Source: Deltaproteobacteria bacterium
Lineage (GTDB): Bacteria; Myxococcota_A; UBA9160; UBA6930
Length of the DNA stretch: 64,000 nucleotides
Direction: 5' to 3'
Assembly (NCBI GenBank): GCA_029261795.1
Contig: JAJDAP010000108.1
Location: forward strand, 20,915-84,914
Shown here: in pieces, positions 27,557 to 37,377 of the stretch
Layout of the letters: every line of letters starts with the position of its first letter
Numbering within the stretch: the stretch's first letter is position 1
Translations under genes and position numbers: made by a program
The notes under the pieces: model-generated
What the model saw: only the letters and a program-made list of their open reading frames with translations
What the model was told of the DNA's origin: nothing
Database searches by the model: none

Positions 27557-28845
27557 GCGCGGCTGCCTATTCACGCGCCCTGTTGCGCGAGGCCGGCGCC
27601 GCGGAGGTTCCGATCCGCGAGCCGGAGGAGCAGGACTGCCCCGCTGCGGATTGGGCGCAGTCGGGTGCGCTCGCCTTGACCGGCAGACCCGATGGCCCGC
27701 CGCTCCTGCCGCGAGCGGCAATCCCGACCTGTGCTCGCGGGTCCGCACTCGCACTCGGAGAGCTGGCTTCGGCTCCGAACCTCGCCGCCCTCGACGGGCC
27801 GGCATTGCTAGGCGAGCGCGCCGCACTCGATGGGCTTTCCCGCCGGGGCCGCATCTCGGCCGGAGGCAGCTGCCGGTTGCTCGAGGCGAGGGACGGCTGG
27901 CTCGCGGTCGGGCTCCCGCGTGGAGAAGAGGATGCGCGGCTGCTCCCCGCCTGGGTCGGTATCGAGGCGACGGGCGACCCATGGCAAAGCATCGAGACGG
28001 CACTGGCGCGCCTACCCGTCAAGGTGGCACTCGAGCGCGGACGGCTGTTGGGTCTGCCGATCGCGGCGAGTTCACCTGGGGGGTCGACGTACCCGGTGCC
28101 CTGGCTCTCGGTATCGCGTCACGGCGAGCGGAGGCCGGGACGAAGTAGGGCCAACCAGGTGGCCGACCTGACCTCCCTGTGGGCGGGTCCACTCTGCGGG
28201 CAACTGTTGGTCGGCGCCGGACTGGCCGTCTCGAAGGTCGAGTCGAGTACGCGCCCGGACGGTGCCCGCAGCGGCTCGCCGCAGTTGTTTCGACTCCTCA
28301 ACGGCGCGAAGTCGAAACAGGCCTTCGATTTTTCGACCGAGCAAGGTCGCCGGGCGCTGCGCCAGTACCTGACGAGCGTGGATATCGTGATCGAGTCCGC
28401 CAGACCTCGTGCACTGCGACAACTCGGCATCGTTGCGGAGGAATGGCTCGCCGAAGCGCCCGGTCGGATCTGGTGCGGGATCACCGGCTACGGAAGAAAC
28501 GGGCCGGCGGCTGAATGGGTCGCTCTGGGTGATGACGCGGCGGCGGCCGCCGGGCTTCCGTTCCGCGTCGGAGAACCGGAGCAACCGCAGTTCGTCGGGG
28601 ATGCGATCGCGGATCCGCTGACCGGCCTTCACGCGGCCGTCGCGATCATGGCTTCACGCGAACGGGGCGGCGGCGAACTCCTCGATGTCACGCTTTCGGG
28701 CGTCGTCGCCCGCGCAATGGATCACCACGCAGCGGTCGAGGGTGAAGTCGTGATGCGGCCGGGCGGCTGGTTCGTCGATACCGGAAGCGCCTTTGCACCG
28801 GTGTCTGCGCCGCGCGCGCGCGCCTACTCTCCCCCGATCACGTAG
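27553..28845 (+). CDS. CoA-transferase family III (CaiB/BaiF-like)
   Basis: ANQVADLTSLWAGPLCGQLLVGAGLAVSKVESSTRPDG..., FDFSTEQGRRALRQYLTSVDIVIESARPRALRQLG, AIADPLTGLHAAVAIMASRERG. GTGA overlap with previous stop. Confidence 0.85.
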   Translation: MSAAAYSRALLREAGAAEVPIREPEEQDCPAADWAQSGALALTGRPDGPPLLPRAAIPTCARGSALALGELASAPNLAALDGPALLGERAALDGLSRRGRISAGGSCRLLEARDGWLAVGLPRGEEDARLLPAWVGIEATGDPWQSIETALARLPVKVALERGRLLGLPIAASSPGGSTYPVPWLSVSRHGERRPGRSRANQVADLTSLWAGPLCGQLLVGAGLAVSKVESSTRPDGARSGSPQLFRLLNGAKSKQAFDFSTEQGRRALRQYLTSVDIVIESARPRALRQLGIVAEEWLAEAPGRIWCGITGYGRNGPAAEWVALGDDAAAAAGLPFRVGEPEQPQFVGDAIADPLTGLHAAVAIMASRERGGGELLDVTLSGVVARAMDHHAAVEGEVVMRPGGWFVDTGSAFAPVSAPRARAYSPPIT

Positions 28846-30236
28846 CCGAGGGCCCTCAAGATCGAGAGCTTCATCGAATCGACCTCGACCGAGTCCGGGC
28901 TGGCTCCCCAACTGGCCGGGCCGCGTTCGAGGTACTCGCTCGCGAGTTCGACCAGCGCGGCGGTGGCCTCCGGTTCGTCCTGGTGCAGGTCGATCTGTTC
29001 CCCGGGATCCTCGTTGATGTCGTAGTAGTAGCGCGACTGATGTCGCGGCTGCTGCGGCCACCAGACGAGCTTGGCATCCTCGGTGCGGACGCCGATGGTC
29101 GGGTTGTCGGGCCTCGTGTTGGCCCAATTCCGATCCAGATGCGCGTAGGCCGGGCCCGGGTGGGGATCAGCCTCACCGAGAATCAGCGGTACCAGCGATC
29201 GGCCATCGGTCTCGTCGACCGGCTCGATGCCGACGATATCGAGGATCGTGGGCCAGAGGTCGACGTTCTCGGTGAGCTCCTCGATGACGCGAGGTTCTTC
29301 GAGGAACCAAGGCAGCACGAAGATCGCGGGGGTTTCCACGTTCTCGGCGTGGACATCCTTGGCGTGGCCTTCATTTCCGTGCTCCATGAACGCTTCGCCG
29401 TGGTCGGCCGCGATCACGAGCAGCGTATTGTCCATCAGCTCGAGCTTCTCGAGCTGAGCCACCAGCGTGCCGACGTTGCGGTCGGTCCAGTGGATCGAGT
29501 TGTCGTAGGCATCCTCGTACCCGGAGCCGAAGATCGCGGAGTCTTCTTCGAAAGCGAACTGGTGGATGTCCATGTAATGCACGTAGAGAAAGAACTTGTC
29601 CTCGCGATAGCGGGTGACGAATTCGACCGCCGACGTCGTCAGGTCCCAGTCCGAGCCCAACAGCTGGTGCGGCGTGTTCTTCGCCCGCTCGACGGCAGCC
29701 GCACTCGTCGCCGTCGAGGGACGGACGTACTGCTCGAAGCCCTGCTGGAAGCCGAACTCGTGGCCGACCCAGCCGTTGCGGTAGAGCCCGGCAGTCCTGT
29801 AGCCCGCCTTTCGGAAGAGCTCGGCCGGTAGCGTCGCCTCCTCCGGGAGGACGTGGCCGAAGCGCAGGATCTCGTTCGTGACCGGATAGGTGCCGGTCCA
29901 GAGCGAGGCCATCGAAGTCTTGGTCCAGGTCGATTGCGCCACATGATTGTGGAAGCGGATTCCGGTTTCGGCCAGGCGATCCATGATCGGACTGGTCTCG
30001 CGCTCGTACCCATACGAACCCAGATGATCTGCGCGCAGCGTATCGATCAGGATGAAGACGACGTTCAGATCTTCGATCTCGGCGATCTTGCGGATGTCGG
30101 CGAGTTCGCCGTGGTCGCGCGCGGGCAGCTCGATCTTGATCTGCGTGGCGGCGTAGCCGATCACCAGGAGAGCAGCCGCAGCGTAGTAGAACCAGCTCGA
30201 GTCGAGGAGCTTCTTGATCATTTCCTGTCCTGGCAA
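28824..30236 (-). CDS. Membrane-anchored sulfatase/phosphoglycerol-transferase superfamily protein
   Basis: N-terminal TM; NVVFILIDTLRADHLGSYGYERETSPIMDRLAETGIRFHN; ADHGEAFMEHGNEGH; alkaline-phosphatase superfamily layout. Confidence 0.88.
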   Translation of the reverse strand: MPGQEMIKKLLDSSWFYYAAAALLVIGYAATQIKIELPARDHGELADIRKIAEIEDLNVVFILIDTLRADHLGSYGYERETSPIMDRLAETGIRFHNHVAQSTWTKTSMASLWTGTYPVTNEILRFGHVLPEEATLPAELFRKAGYRTAGLYRNGWVGHEFGFQQGFEQYVRPSTATSAAAVERAKNTPHQLLGSDWDLTTSAVEFVTRYREDKFFLYVHYMDIHQFAFEEDSAIFGSGYEDAYDNSIHWTDRNVGTLVAQLEKLELMDNTLLVIAADHGEAFMEHGNEGHAKDVHAENVETPAIFVLPWFLEEPRVIEELTENVDLWPTILDIVGIEPVDETDGRSLVPLILGEADPHPGPAYAHLDRNWANTRPDNPTIGVRTEDAKLVWWPQQPRHQSRYYYDINEDPGEQIDLHQDEPEATAALVELASEYLERGPASWGASPDSVEVDSMKLSILRALGYVIGGE

Positions 30237-30332
30237 TCGCCCAAGGAGAACGGGCCGAGGACGCTAGCACTGCGCCCTCGGCGTTCCATCGGCAGACCGT
30301 CCCGGCGGCCCGAGACCGACTTTGCTGCTTCC

Positions 30333-31217
30333 CTACGACTGCCGCTTGATCAGCCCGACCAGCACGAGGCCGCCCGCGCCGATCAAGAACAGGCTACTCG
30401 GCTCCGGGACGAACGCGATCGTCAGAGACTGGTAGCCGGCGCGCAGGTCCGCACCCGTCTCCGGGATCTTGATCGTGATCGGCGCGACCAGCGTGAGCAT
30501 GCCGCCGCTGGCGGTCAGGCTGTTCGTACCCATCGCGGTTCCGGACGTCACGAACGGGTTGGCGACGGTACCGCCCCCGCCGCCGAGGTTGCCGTCGTTG
30601 AACGTGATGGTGCCCGTGGTCCAGTCGGAGCCACTGACGGTGACTGTCACCGGGTTGCCCAGGATGTTGGCCATCGCCGTCACGATACCGGTCGAGCCGG
30701 CGTTGATCGGCAGGATCAGGCTGCCGAAGACGTTCGGCAGGGGCGAGATGCCCAGCAGGATGCCGAGGTTGGCGCCGGTGCCGAGGGCACCGCCGAAGCC
30801 GCCTGCAGGGCCGGCGCCCGCGCCGAAGCTACCCGCGTTCGAGAACTGGTTGGTGACCGTACCGATGATGAAGATCGAACTCGCCGCGGTCGGCAGCGGA
30901 ACGGGTCCGCCCCAGTTCGTAGCGGACGGCCGGAAGCTGTTGACCACGAAGACGCCCGAGGCGATGCCGAAGCCCGTGGAGCTGTGGTTCAACAGCCGGC
31001 CCGAGGCCGTGGTGCAGGTCTCGACACCCGTCACGGCGTCGACGGGGCAACCCGTCGCGGCCAATGGGACCGGGCTTGCGGGAAGGCCGGAGCCCGTGCC
31101 GGTGAAGGCGGTGAGGGTGGCCGTGAAGCCGGTCACCGCGGCGTTGGCGCCAGTTGCGGCGAGGATCCAGAAGAGGGCGGCAACCATCATCGCCGTGCGT
31201 CGGTGGATCGAGGTCAT
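30333..31217 (-). CDS. PEP-CTERM sorting domain protein (paralog 1)
   Basis: Signal peptide and C-terminal FVPEPSSLFLIGAGGLVLVGLIKRQS (PEP motif, TM, basic tail). Confidence 0.9.
   Translation of the reverse strand: MTSIHRRTAMMVAALFWILAATGANAAVTGFTATLTAFTGTGSGLPASPVPLAATGCPVDAVTGVETCTTASGRLLNHSSTGFGIASGVFVVNSFRPSATNWGGPVPLPTAASSIFIIGTVTNQFSNAGSFGAGAGPAGGFGGALGTGANLGILLGISPLPNVFGSLILPINAGSTGIVTAMANILGNPVTVTVSGSDWTTGTITFNDGNLGGGGGTVANPFVTSGTAMGTNSLTASGGMLTLVAPITIKIPETGADLRAGYQSLTIAFVPEPSSLFLIGAGGLVLVGLIKRQS
30430..30860. repeat. Copy 1 of near-identical tandem duplication (PEP-CTERM genes)
   Basis: Direct comparison with about 31455-31880 shows very high identity, including a perfect run of roughly 115 bp from ccggtcgagccggcgttgatcggcagg. 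Confidence 0.85.
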
Positions 31218-31280
31218 GTCGGGTGTCTCCATCTGCGAGGCACCGCCTCGCAGCCAGCCCTGTGCCACCTGCCGAGCGAG

Positions 31281-31324
31281 CCCCAAAAAGAATGCGGCCC
31301 CCTTCCCGAAGGAAGAGGGCCGCA
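31281..31324 (-). terminator. Rho-independent terminator after PEP-CTERM paralog 2
   Basis: Minus strand: TGCGGCCCTCTTCC-TTCG-GGAAGGGGGCCGCA followed by TTCTTTTT; UUCG tetraloop. Confidence 0.88.
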
Positions 31325-31359
31325 CGGTTCATTCGAACCCGGCTCGTTCTGGGAACGAA

Positions 31360-32235
31360 CTAGGCGTTGCGGCGGCGACCGATGGCCACGAGGCCCACAA
31401 CACCGGCGCCGAGGAGCACCAGCGTGCCCGGCTCCGGGACGAAGGTCAATTTCAGCACCTGGTAACCGGCGCGGAGGTCCGCACCCGTCCCCGGGATCTT
31501 GATCGTGATCGGCGCGACCAGCGTGACCATGCCGCCGCTGGCGGTCAGGCTGTTCGTACCCATCGCGGTTCCGGACGTCACGAACGGGTTGGCGACGGTA
31601 CCGTTGCCGCCGCCAAGGTTGCCGTCGTTGAACGTGACGGTGCCCGTGGTCCAGTTGGAGCCACTGACGGTGACCGTCACTGCGTTGCCCAGGATGTTGG
31701 CCATCGCCGTCACGGTACCGGTCGAGCCGGCGTTGATCGGCAGGATCAGGCTGCCGAAGACGTTCGGCAGGGGCGAGATGCCCAGCAGGATGCCGAGGTT
31801 GGCGCCGGTGCCGAGGGCACCGCCGAAGCCGCCAGCCGGGCCGGCGCCCGCACCGAAGGTACCTCCGCCCGAGAACTGGTTGGTGACCGTACCGATGATG
31901 TAGATCGAGTTCGGGGCGGTCGGCAGCGGAACGGTTCCGCCGAAGTTCGTTGCGGACGGTCCGAAGGCGTTGACCACGAAGACGCCCGAGCCGATGCCGA
32001 AGCCCGTGCTGCTGAAGCCCGACAGCTGGGTGGTGCAGGTATTATCGCCAGTCGAGGGTTCGATCGGGCAACCGGTGGCGGGCAACGGAGTCGGGCTCGC
32101 CGGAATGCCGGAGCCACTACCGGTGAAGGCGGTGAGGGTTGCCGTGAAGCCGGTCACCGCGGCGAAAGCCGGGGCGGATAACACCACGGCTCCAATCACG
32201 GCGAGGGTCACGGAAGCGATCTTGCTGCGCATCAT
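31360..32235 (-). CDS. PEP-CTERM sorting domain protein (paralog 2)
   Basis: Signal peptide MMRSKIASVTLAVIGAVVLSAPAFA; C-terminal FVPEPGTLVLLGAGVVGLVAIGRRRNA. Confidence 0.92.
   Translation of the reverse strand: MMRSKIASVTLAVIGAVVLSAPAFAAVTGFTATLTAFTGSGSGIPASPTPLPATGCPIEPSTGDNTCTTQLSGFSSTGFGIGSGVFVVNAFGPSATNFGGTVPLPTAPNSIYIIGTVTNQFSGGGTFGAGAGPAGGFGGALGTGANLGILLGISPLPNVFGSLILPINAGSTGTVTAMANILGNAVTVTVSGSNWTTGTVTFNDGNLGGGNGTVANPFVTSGTAMGTNSLTASGGMVTLVAPITIKIPGTGADLRAGYQVLKLTFVPEPGTLVLLGAGVVGLVAIGRRRNA
31455..31880. repeat. Copy 2 of near-identical tandem duplication (PEP-CTERM genes)
   Basis: See copy 1. Confidence 0.85.
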
Positions 32236-32515
32236 ATGAGTTCCACTCTTCCTTGTTTCGTTCCGAACCGAGGCACCCTGCGACGGTCGGGTAGAAATTC
32301 GATCCCCCTGCTCGCACCACATTCGGGCAGAGGAGGAGGAACACAGGGGAAGTGGGTACCGGGGCGAAAATGTGTCACTAAATCTGTTGCCGAGGGCTCT
32401 CATGGGTGAGAATCGAGCGATCGGGTCCCCCGGGGGCTATAATCGCTTCAACTGTCGGCCCAGGCGCGTCCAGTTAATGCCCGGCTCGCCGAATCCCGAG
32501 GAGGCACCCATCCTT

Positions 32516-34948
32516 ATGCGTTCCCATCCCAAGTTCAGCACCGTTCACGGTTCCCAGACGTGGCGGCGATGGCCGGTGCTCGCATTGGCGATGGCGCTTC
32601 TCCTTTTCACGGCTTCGTGTGGCGGCGGCGCCGACCCGGTGGCCGAGGCCCAGGCCCTCTATGAGCAGGGCCAGCTGGCGGATGCGGTCGCCACCCTCGA
32701 GGGTGAACTCGACAAGAACCCGTCGAACGCCGAAGCGAATTACCAACTGGGCACGATCTATGTTGCCGAGCGGAAGTTCCCGCTGGCGCTGTGGCCACTG
32801 CGCAAGGCATCGGAATCCGACGCCCCGGTCGCGCTGCAAGCCGGCCTGCTACTCGGCAATCTGCTCTTGGCGACCGGCCAGTCGGAAGAGGCCATCAACG
32901 TCGCCACCGGGTTGCTCGAGCAGGATGGCACGAACTCGGCGGCGCGGATCATGCGGGCCCAGGCGAAACTCGACCTGAGCCAGTGGACCGACGCGCTGGC
33001 CGACACGGAGATCCTGCTGGTCGAGACCCCGCGCGACTACACGACGCTCCACACGCACACCACCGCACTCTCTGAACTGGGCCGCTACGACGAAGCAGAG
33101 CAGTACCTCGAAGCGCTCTACCAGGTTGCGCTGGACGATTTCCCGGTGAAGGCGCCCAACATCTGTATCTCGGTGGCGAGCTTCCTGGACGAGATTCGAG
33201 AAGAACGGACGCGCGCCAAAGAGAAGGCCCTCGAGTGTTTCGAGGCCCATCCGGACAGCGAGATCGTGCTCGAGTGGGCGGTGTGGCTTCATGACGCATC
33301 GGAGGAGTCCGAGGCTGCAGACGCGGTGCTGGTGAAGGCGACCGATCTGGCCCCGCACCGGCTAGGGCTCTGGCAGATGCGCGCCGAACGTCTCCAGCGC
33401 CGCGGCGACACCGCCGAGGCGATCGACGTCTTGAAGCAGGCGGCTGAACTGCTCGACACACCCACGGCCTGGAACGTGTACTCGGGCATGCTCAGTTCTG
33501 CAGGCGAGAACGAACGGGCCATCCAAGCGCTCGAGCGCGGCATCGACGTAGCAGGCGACGACGAGGCGATGAGCTTCGTCAAAGCCGACCTGCTGACCAC
33601 GGTCGGTCGCTACGACGAGGCGCGAACCCTGGCAGACTCGCTTTCCGAGCTGGCCTACCGGAATTTCATCCTTGGGCGGATCGCAGACGCCGAAGGACAT
33701 CCAGAGGAAGCCCTGGCGTTGCTCGAGAAGGGCCTCGAGGTCTGGCCCAACAATGCCCAGGCCCGCTACAACGCCGGCCTGCTGGCCCAGAGGCTCGGCA
33801 AGATCTCGCTCGCGCTCGAGCACTACCGGGAAGCCACACGGGCGGATGCAGAGGCCACCGATGCGGCCCTGCGCATGGCCGAACTCTTGCTGACGACCGG
33901 ACAGTATGGGGCGGCCAATGATCTTGCGGTGCGTCATGCGGAGAACCGCCCGTGGGACGCCTATCTTCCGCTGGTCGGGGCGGAGGCGGCGCTTCGCGCC
34001 GGCAACCCCACCGATGCGCGCAAGATCTACGTCGACATCGTCGAGGGGCGTCACGGTCTCACGCTCGAGGCGGCACTCGGCGTCGCCATGGTCGAGCGAG
34101 AGACGACCGGACCGGAAGCGGCGGCACAGGTGATTCGCGACGCGAAGCTCGACTGGGCGGATCCGGCCAACGACCGCGCACTGGTTGCCCTGGTCGGGGA
34201 TCTCGTCGGGTCCGGAGATGTTGCTGGCGCCAAGGCCGAGCTGGCGCGTGCCATTGCAAGCCGCCCCGATGCCGCCCTGCTGCAAGTCATCGCCGGTGAC
34301 GTTCACGTCGCATCCGGCGCACGGGATCCGGCGCAAGCCGCGTACGATCGGGCCGTCGCCCTCGAGCCGGGGCTCGGCGCCGCGATCAAGGGCCAGGCGA
34401 CAGTTGCCGTGTTGCGCAAGGATCTGGAGGGCGCCGTGGTCCTGTTCGATGCGGCAGCCAAAGCGGACACCCCGGACCGGGCGGCCGCTTATCACGCGGC
34501 CCAGATCGTGCTCGAACTCGACAAGCGCGACGAGGCGATCGCCCGCTTGCGCGCCTACCTTCTAGTGGTTCCGGGCGCCGCCAATGCAGCCAACGATCTC
34601 GCCTGGCTGCTCGCGAGCGAGAAGCAGGATCTCGACTACGCCCTGGAGCTGGCCAAACGCGCCGTTCGGGTGCTGCCCTCGGCAGACTCGTACGACACCC
34701 TGGGTGCGGTTCACATGGCGCGCGGCGTCCCGAAGCTCGCGATACGTGCCTACCAGCAGGGGCTTCGCCTGGATCCGTCTGCCGCGGGCATCCGATACCG
34801 GCTCGCGCTCGCTCAGGATGCGGACGGGCGCACGGTCGCCGCCCTCGAATCGCTCCGAGCCGCGCTCGATCTCGGCGACTTCCCTGAAGCGGAGCAGGCG
34901 AAACTCCGCCTCGCCCAGTTCGAACAGTCGGCCGGGAGCGCGCAATGA
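32516..34948 (+). CDS. TPR-repeat lipoprotein (PrsT-like, inferred from context)
   Basis: Lipobox LLLFTASC; many TPR units; divergent from PEP-CTERM genes. Confidence 0.8.
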   Translation: MRSHPKFSTVHGSQTWRRWPVLALAMALLLFTASCGGGADPVAEAQALYEQGQLADAVATLEGELDKNPSNAEANYQLGTIYVAERKFPLALWPLRKASESDAPVALQAGLLLGNLLLATGQSEEAINVATGLLEQDGTNSAARIMRAQAKLDLSQWTDALADTEILLVETPRDYTTLHTHTTALSELGRYDEAEQYLEALYQVALDDFPVKAPNICISVASFLDEIREERTRAKEKALECFEAHPDSEIVLEWAVWLHDASEESEAADAVLVKATDLAPHRLGLWQMRAERLQRRGDTAEAIDVLKQAAELLDTPTAWNVYSGMLSSAGENERAIQALERGIDVAGDDEAMSFVKADLLTTVGRYDEARTLADSLSELAYRNFILGRIADAEGHPEEALALLEKGLEVWPNNAQARYNAGLLAQRLGKISLALEHYREATRADAEATDAALRMAELLLTTGQYGAANDLAVRHAENRPWDAYLPLVGAEAALRAGNPTDARKIYVDIVEGRHGLTLEAALGVAMVERETTGPEAAAQVIRDAKLDWADPANDRALVALVGDLVGSGDVAGAKAELARAIASRPDAALLQVIAGDVHVASGARDPAQAAYDRAVALEPGLGAAIKGQATVAVLRKDLEGAVVLFDAAAKADTPDRAAAYHAAQIVLELDKRDEAIARLRAYLLVVPGAANAANDLAWLLASEKQDLDYALELAKRAVRVLPSADSYDTLGAVHMARGVPKLAIRAYQQGLRLDPSAAGIRYRLALAQDADGRTVAALESLRAALDLGDFPEAEQAKLRLAQFEQSAGSAQ

Positions 34949-37377
34949 TCCGGACCGCAAGCAGCGCGCTCGGCCTCGGCCTTGTGCTGATGTTCGGCTG
35001 GGGTTGTACCTCCGAAGAGGCCCGGTTTGCCGAGGCCTTGCAGGAAGCAGAGGCCTACACCGAGCGCCAGGAATTCGGCAAGGCCGAGGTTGCGCTTCGC
35101 AGCGCGCTTCAGCTCCAGCCCAACAACGCTGACGTGAATGAGCGCCTGGCCAGGGTATTGGAGCGGAAACTCGAGTTCGCTGATGCGATCTTCTACTTCG
35201 AGGAAGCCTATCGGCTCGACCCCGACCAGGCCTCTGCAGCGCTCGGCCTTGCACGACTATTGCTAGGCGATGATCTCACGAGGTCCGAAGAACTTGTCGC
35301 AGCGGTGCTGGAACGGGACCCCGCGAATGCCCGCGCCTACGTTTCGCGCTCCTCGATCGCCCTGATCGACGAGGACGTCGACGAAGCGCTGGCCGCGGCG
35401 ACGACTGCGACGGAGCTCGATCCCGAGGACGCCCGGACCTGGTTCGCCCTGGCCACCGTGTACCAGGCCCGGATTCGCCAGGCGCGACTCGACCGCGAGG
35501 AGGTGCGGCTCGCGGACTTCGAAGCCGCCGAGGTTGCATTGCTGCGCGCCATCGAAATCGAGGGGCCGCTGTCTCTCGTCGCACACGAACGGGCCCGAAT
35601 CATCTCGTCCTGGCCTGGCCGGGCCGAGGAGGCCGGCCCACTGCTCCGCGAATTGATCGAGTCGCCGGAGGCGGCTCTGGAGGTCCGGCAGGCTGCGGCA
35701 CGCACCTATTTCGAGTTCGGTATGCGTCGCGATGACGTGGCCGCCGTGCGGCTCAGTGTCCCGGTTCTCGTGGATGCGAACAAGGAATCGACCGAGGCAT
35801 GGGAGGCCTGGGCGCGCGTCGAGGAAACCGCGGAACGCGGGGCCGGCGAAGCCGTGTTCCGCAAGTACGTCGAAACGCGCCCCGGTGACGTCCGCGCCTA
35901 CGAACATCTGGCGGACTACATGGCGATCACTGGCCGTCGTGACGAGGCCGTCGGCTTCCTCGAGACATCGGCCAGGAAGTTCTCCGAACCGTCGGTCCTG
36001 TTGTCCCGAGCCGTGATCGTGCGAATGGAAAACGGCGATCGGGCGAATGCGGGCGCCGCCTACGAGGCGTTGGCGAACGAATTCCCGAACGCTCCCCACA
36101 CGCGCCTGGTCGAGGCGCGGATCGCCTTCAATTCGGGGGAATACGGGCGCTCGGCAGATCTCTATCGGCTTCTGGCGACAGAGATTCCCTCGGTCGAGGT
36201 CTTCCGCTTTCTCTCCCTCTCGGAGCTTTATCTCGGGAATCTCCCCGCCGCCGAGGAGGCGATTCGAAACGCCATGAGCCTGCGCTCCGGCTTCGAACCG
36301 AGCCTGGCGCGAATCCGTGCGCGGATTCGATACGACGCCCGGGACTGGACACCGGTGATTCGCGTGCTCCGGAACATCGTGCGACACGGTTACCGGCTTC
36401 GCCCGGCCGAGCGGGTCTGGCTCGCCGAGGCGAACTACGGCAACGGCAACGCCAAGGCCGGCCGAAGGGTTCTCGAGAAGCTGCTGGCCGAAGAGGCAGC
36501 GCCGCTCCAAGCGGTTCTCGCGTTCGCTCGTCACGAAGCCGGCACCGACCCGGAGGCGGTGGCCGCGGTACTCGAAGCCGCCAAGGGCCGCCATCCGGAG
36601 AACCTGGGGCTTCGGGTCGTGGAGGCTCGCCTGGCTGCCTCGCGGGGCGACGTCGAACGGGCCAGCGAGATCGTCGAGGAACTGATCGGGGCGGGCGACT
36701 CACCGCCGATCGCTGCGCTCCTGCTTCGCGGCCGCCTGCGCCTGGCCGCCAATGATCTCGATGGCGCCAATGGGGACGCGCGTCAGGTCCTCGATCTCGA
36801 CCCGGGCAACGCGGCGGCGACCCGACTGATGCTGCAGGCGCTCGGTCGCGCAGATCGCATCCCCGAGCTGATTGCAACACTCGAGATCGAAGCCGAAGCG
36901 GGCAAACTCGAACTCGTGGGCAAGCGCACCCTGGCTTCGCTCCACTCCTCCAATGGAGATACCGACCGAGCCATTCAACTCTACGAAGAGATCTTCGAAG
37001 AGGCGCCCGAAGACGGTTGGACCATGAATGCCCTGGCCTATCTGCTGGCGCGGCGCGGCGACTCGCTCGACCGCGCGCTCGATCTGGCGCGTTCCGCTGT
37101 CGCCAAGATCCCCGACAACCCGCAGACCGTCGACACGCTGGGCTTCGTGTTCCTCGCCAAGGGTTTGCTCGAGCCGGCTCTCGGCCAATTCGATCACGCG
37201 CTCGAAGTGGCGACCGGGAACAACACTTCCCTGCTCGCGACGTTGCGCGCCCACCGCGGCCTGGCCCTCGAGCGTCTCGGGCGCCTGGCCGACGCGGAGG
37301 TCGAATACGCGCTCGCCCGGGAACTCGATCCGGAACTCGACCTGGCGGAACAGGCGCCTGCCTCGGCCGGTACATGA
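34945..37377 (+). CDS. TPR-repeat lipoprotein
   Basis: Lipobox LMFGWGC; TPR units throughout; ATGA overlap with previous gene. Confidence 0.85.
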   Translation: MIRTASSALGLGLVLMFGWGCTSEEARFAEALQEAEAYTERQEFGKAEVALRSALQLQPNNADVNERLARVLERKLEFADAIFYFEEAYRLDPDQASAALGLARLLLGDDLTRSEELVAAVLERDPANARAYVSRSSIALIDEDVDEALAAATTATELDPEDARTWFALATVYQARIRQARLDREEVRLADFEAAEVALLRAIEIEGPLSLVAHERARIISSWPGRAEEAGPLLRELIESPEAALEVRQAAARTYFEFGMRRDDVAAVRLSVPVLVDANKESTEAWEAWARVEETAERGAGEAVFRKYVETRPGDVRAYEHLADYMAITGRRDEAVGFLETSARKFSEPSVLLSRAVIVRMENGDRANAGAAYEALANEFPNAPHTRLVEARIAFNSGEYGRSADLYRLLATEIPSVEVFRFLSLSELYLGNLPAAEEAIRNAMSLRSGFEPSLARIRARIRYDARDWTPVIRVLRNIVRHGYRLRPAERVWLAEANYGNGNAKAGRRVLEKLLAEEAAPLQAVLAFARHEAGTDPEAVAAVLEAAKGRHPENLGLRVVEARLAASRGDVERASEIVEELIGAGDSPPIAALLLRGRLRLAANDLDGANGDARQVLDLDPGNAAATRLMLQALGRADRIPELIATLEIEAEAGKLELVGKRTLASLHSSNGDTDRAIQLYEEIFEEAPEDGWTMNALAYLLARRGDSLDRALDLARSAVAKIPDNPQTVDTLGFVFLAKGLLEPALGQFDHALEVATGNNTSLLATLRAHRGLALERLGRLADAEVEYALARELDPELDLAEQAPASAGT

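Noticed and set aside
28805-28822. CG-rich alternating tract (cgcgcgcgcgcgcc)
   Set aside because: Simple sequence at the coding end of the CoA-transferase; no evidence of function.
31320-31345. GGTTCATTCGAACCC-like sequence resembling a tRNA T-arm
   Set aside because: No acceptor, D- or anticodon-arm pairing around it; lies between PEP-CTERM paralog 2 stop and terminator.
29853-32181. 549-aa and 570-aa + strand ORFs over the PEP-CTERM genes, with repeated segments
   Set aside because: They are antisense to the tandem duplicated PEP-CTERM genes; the repeat reflects the DNA duplication, not a real repeat protein.
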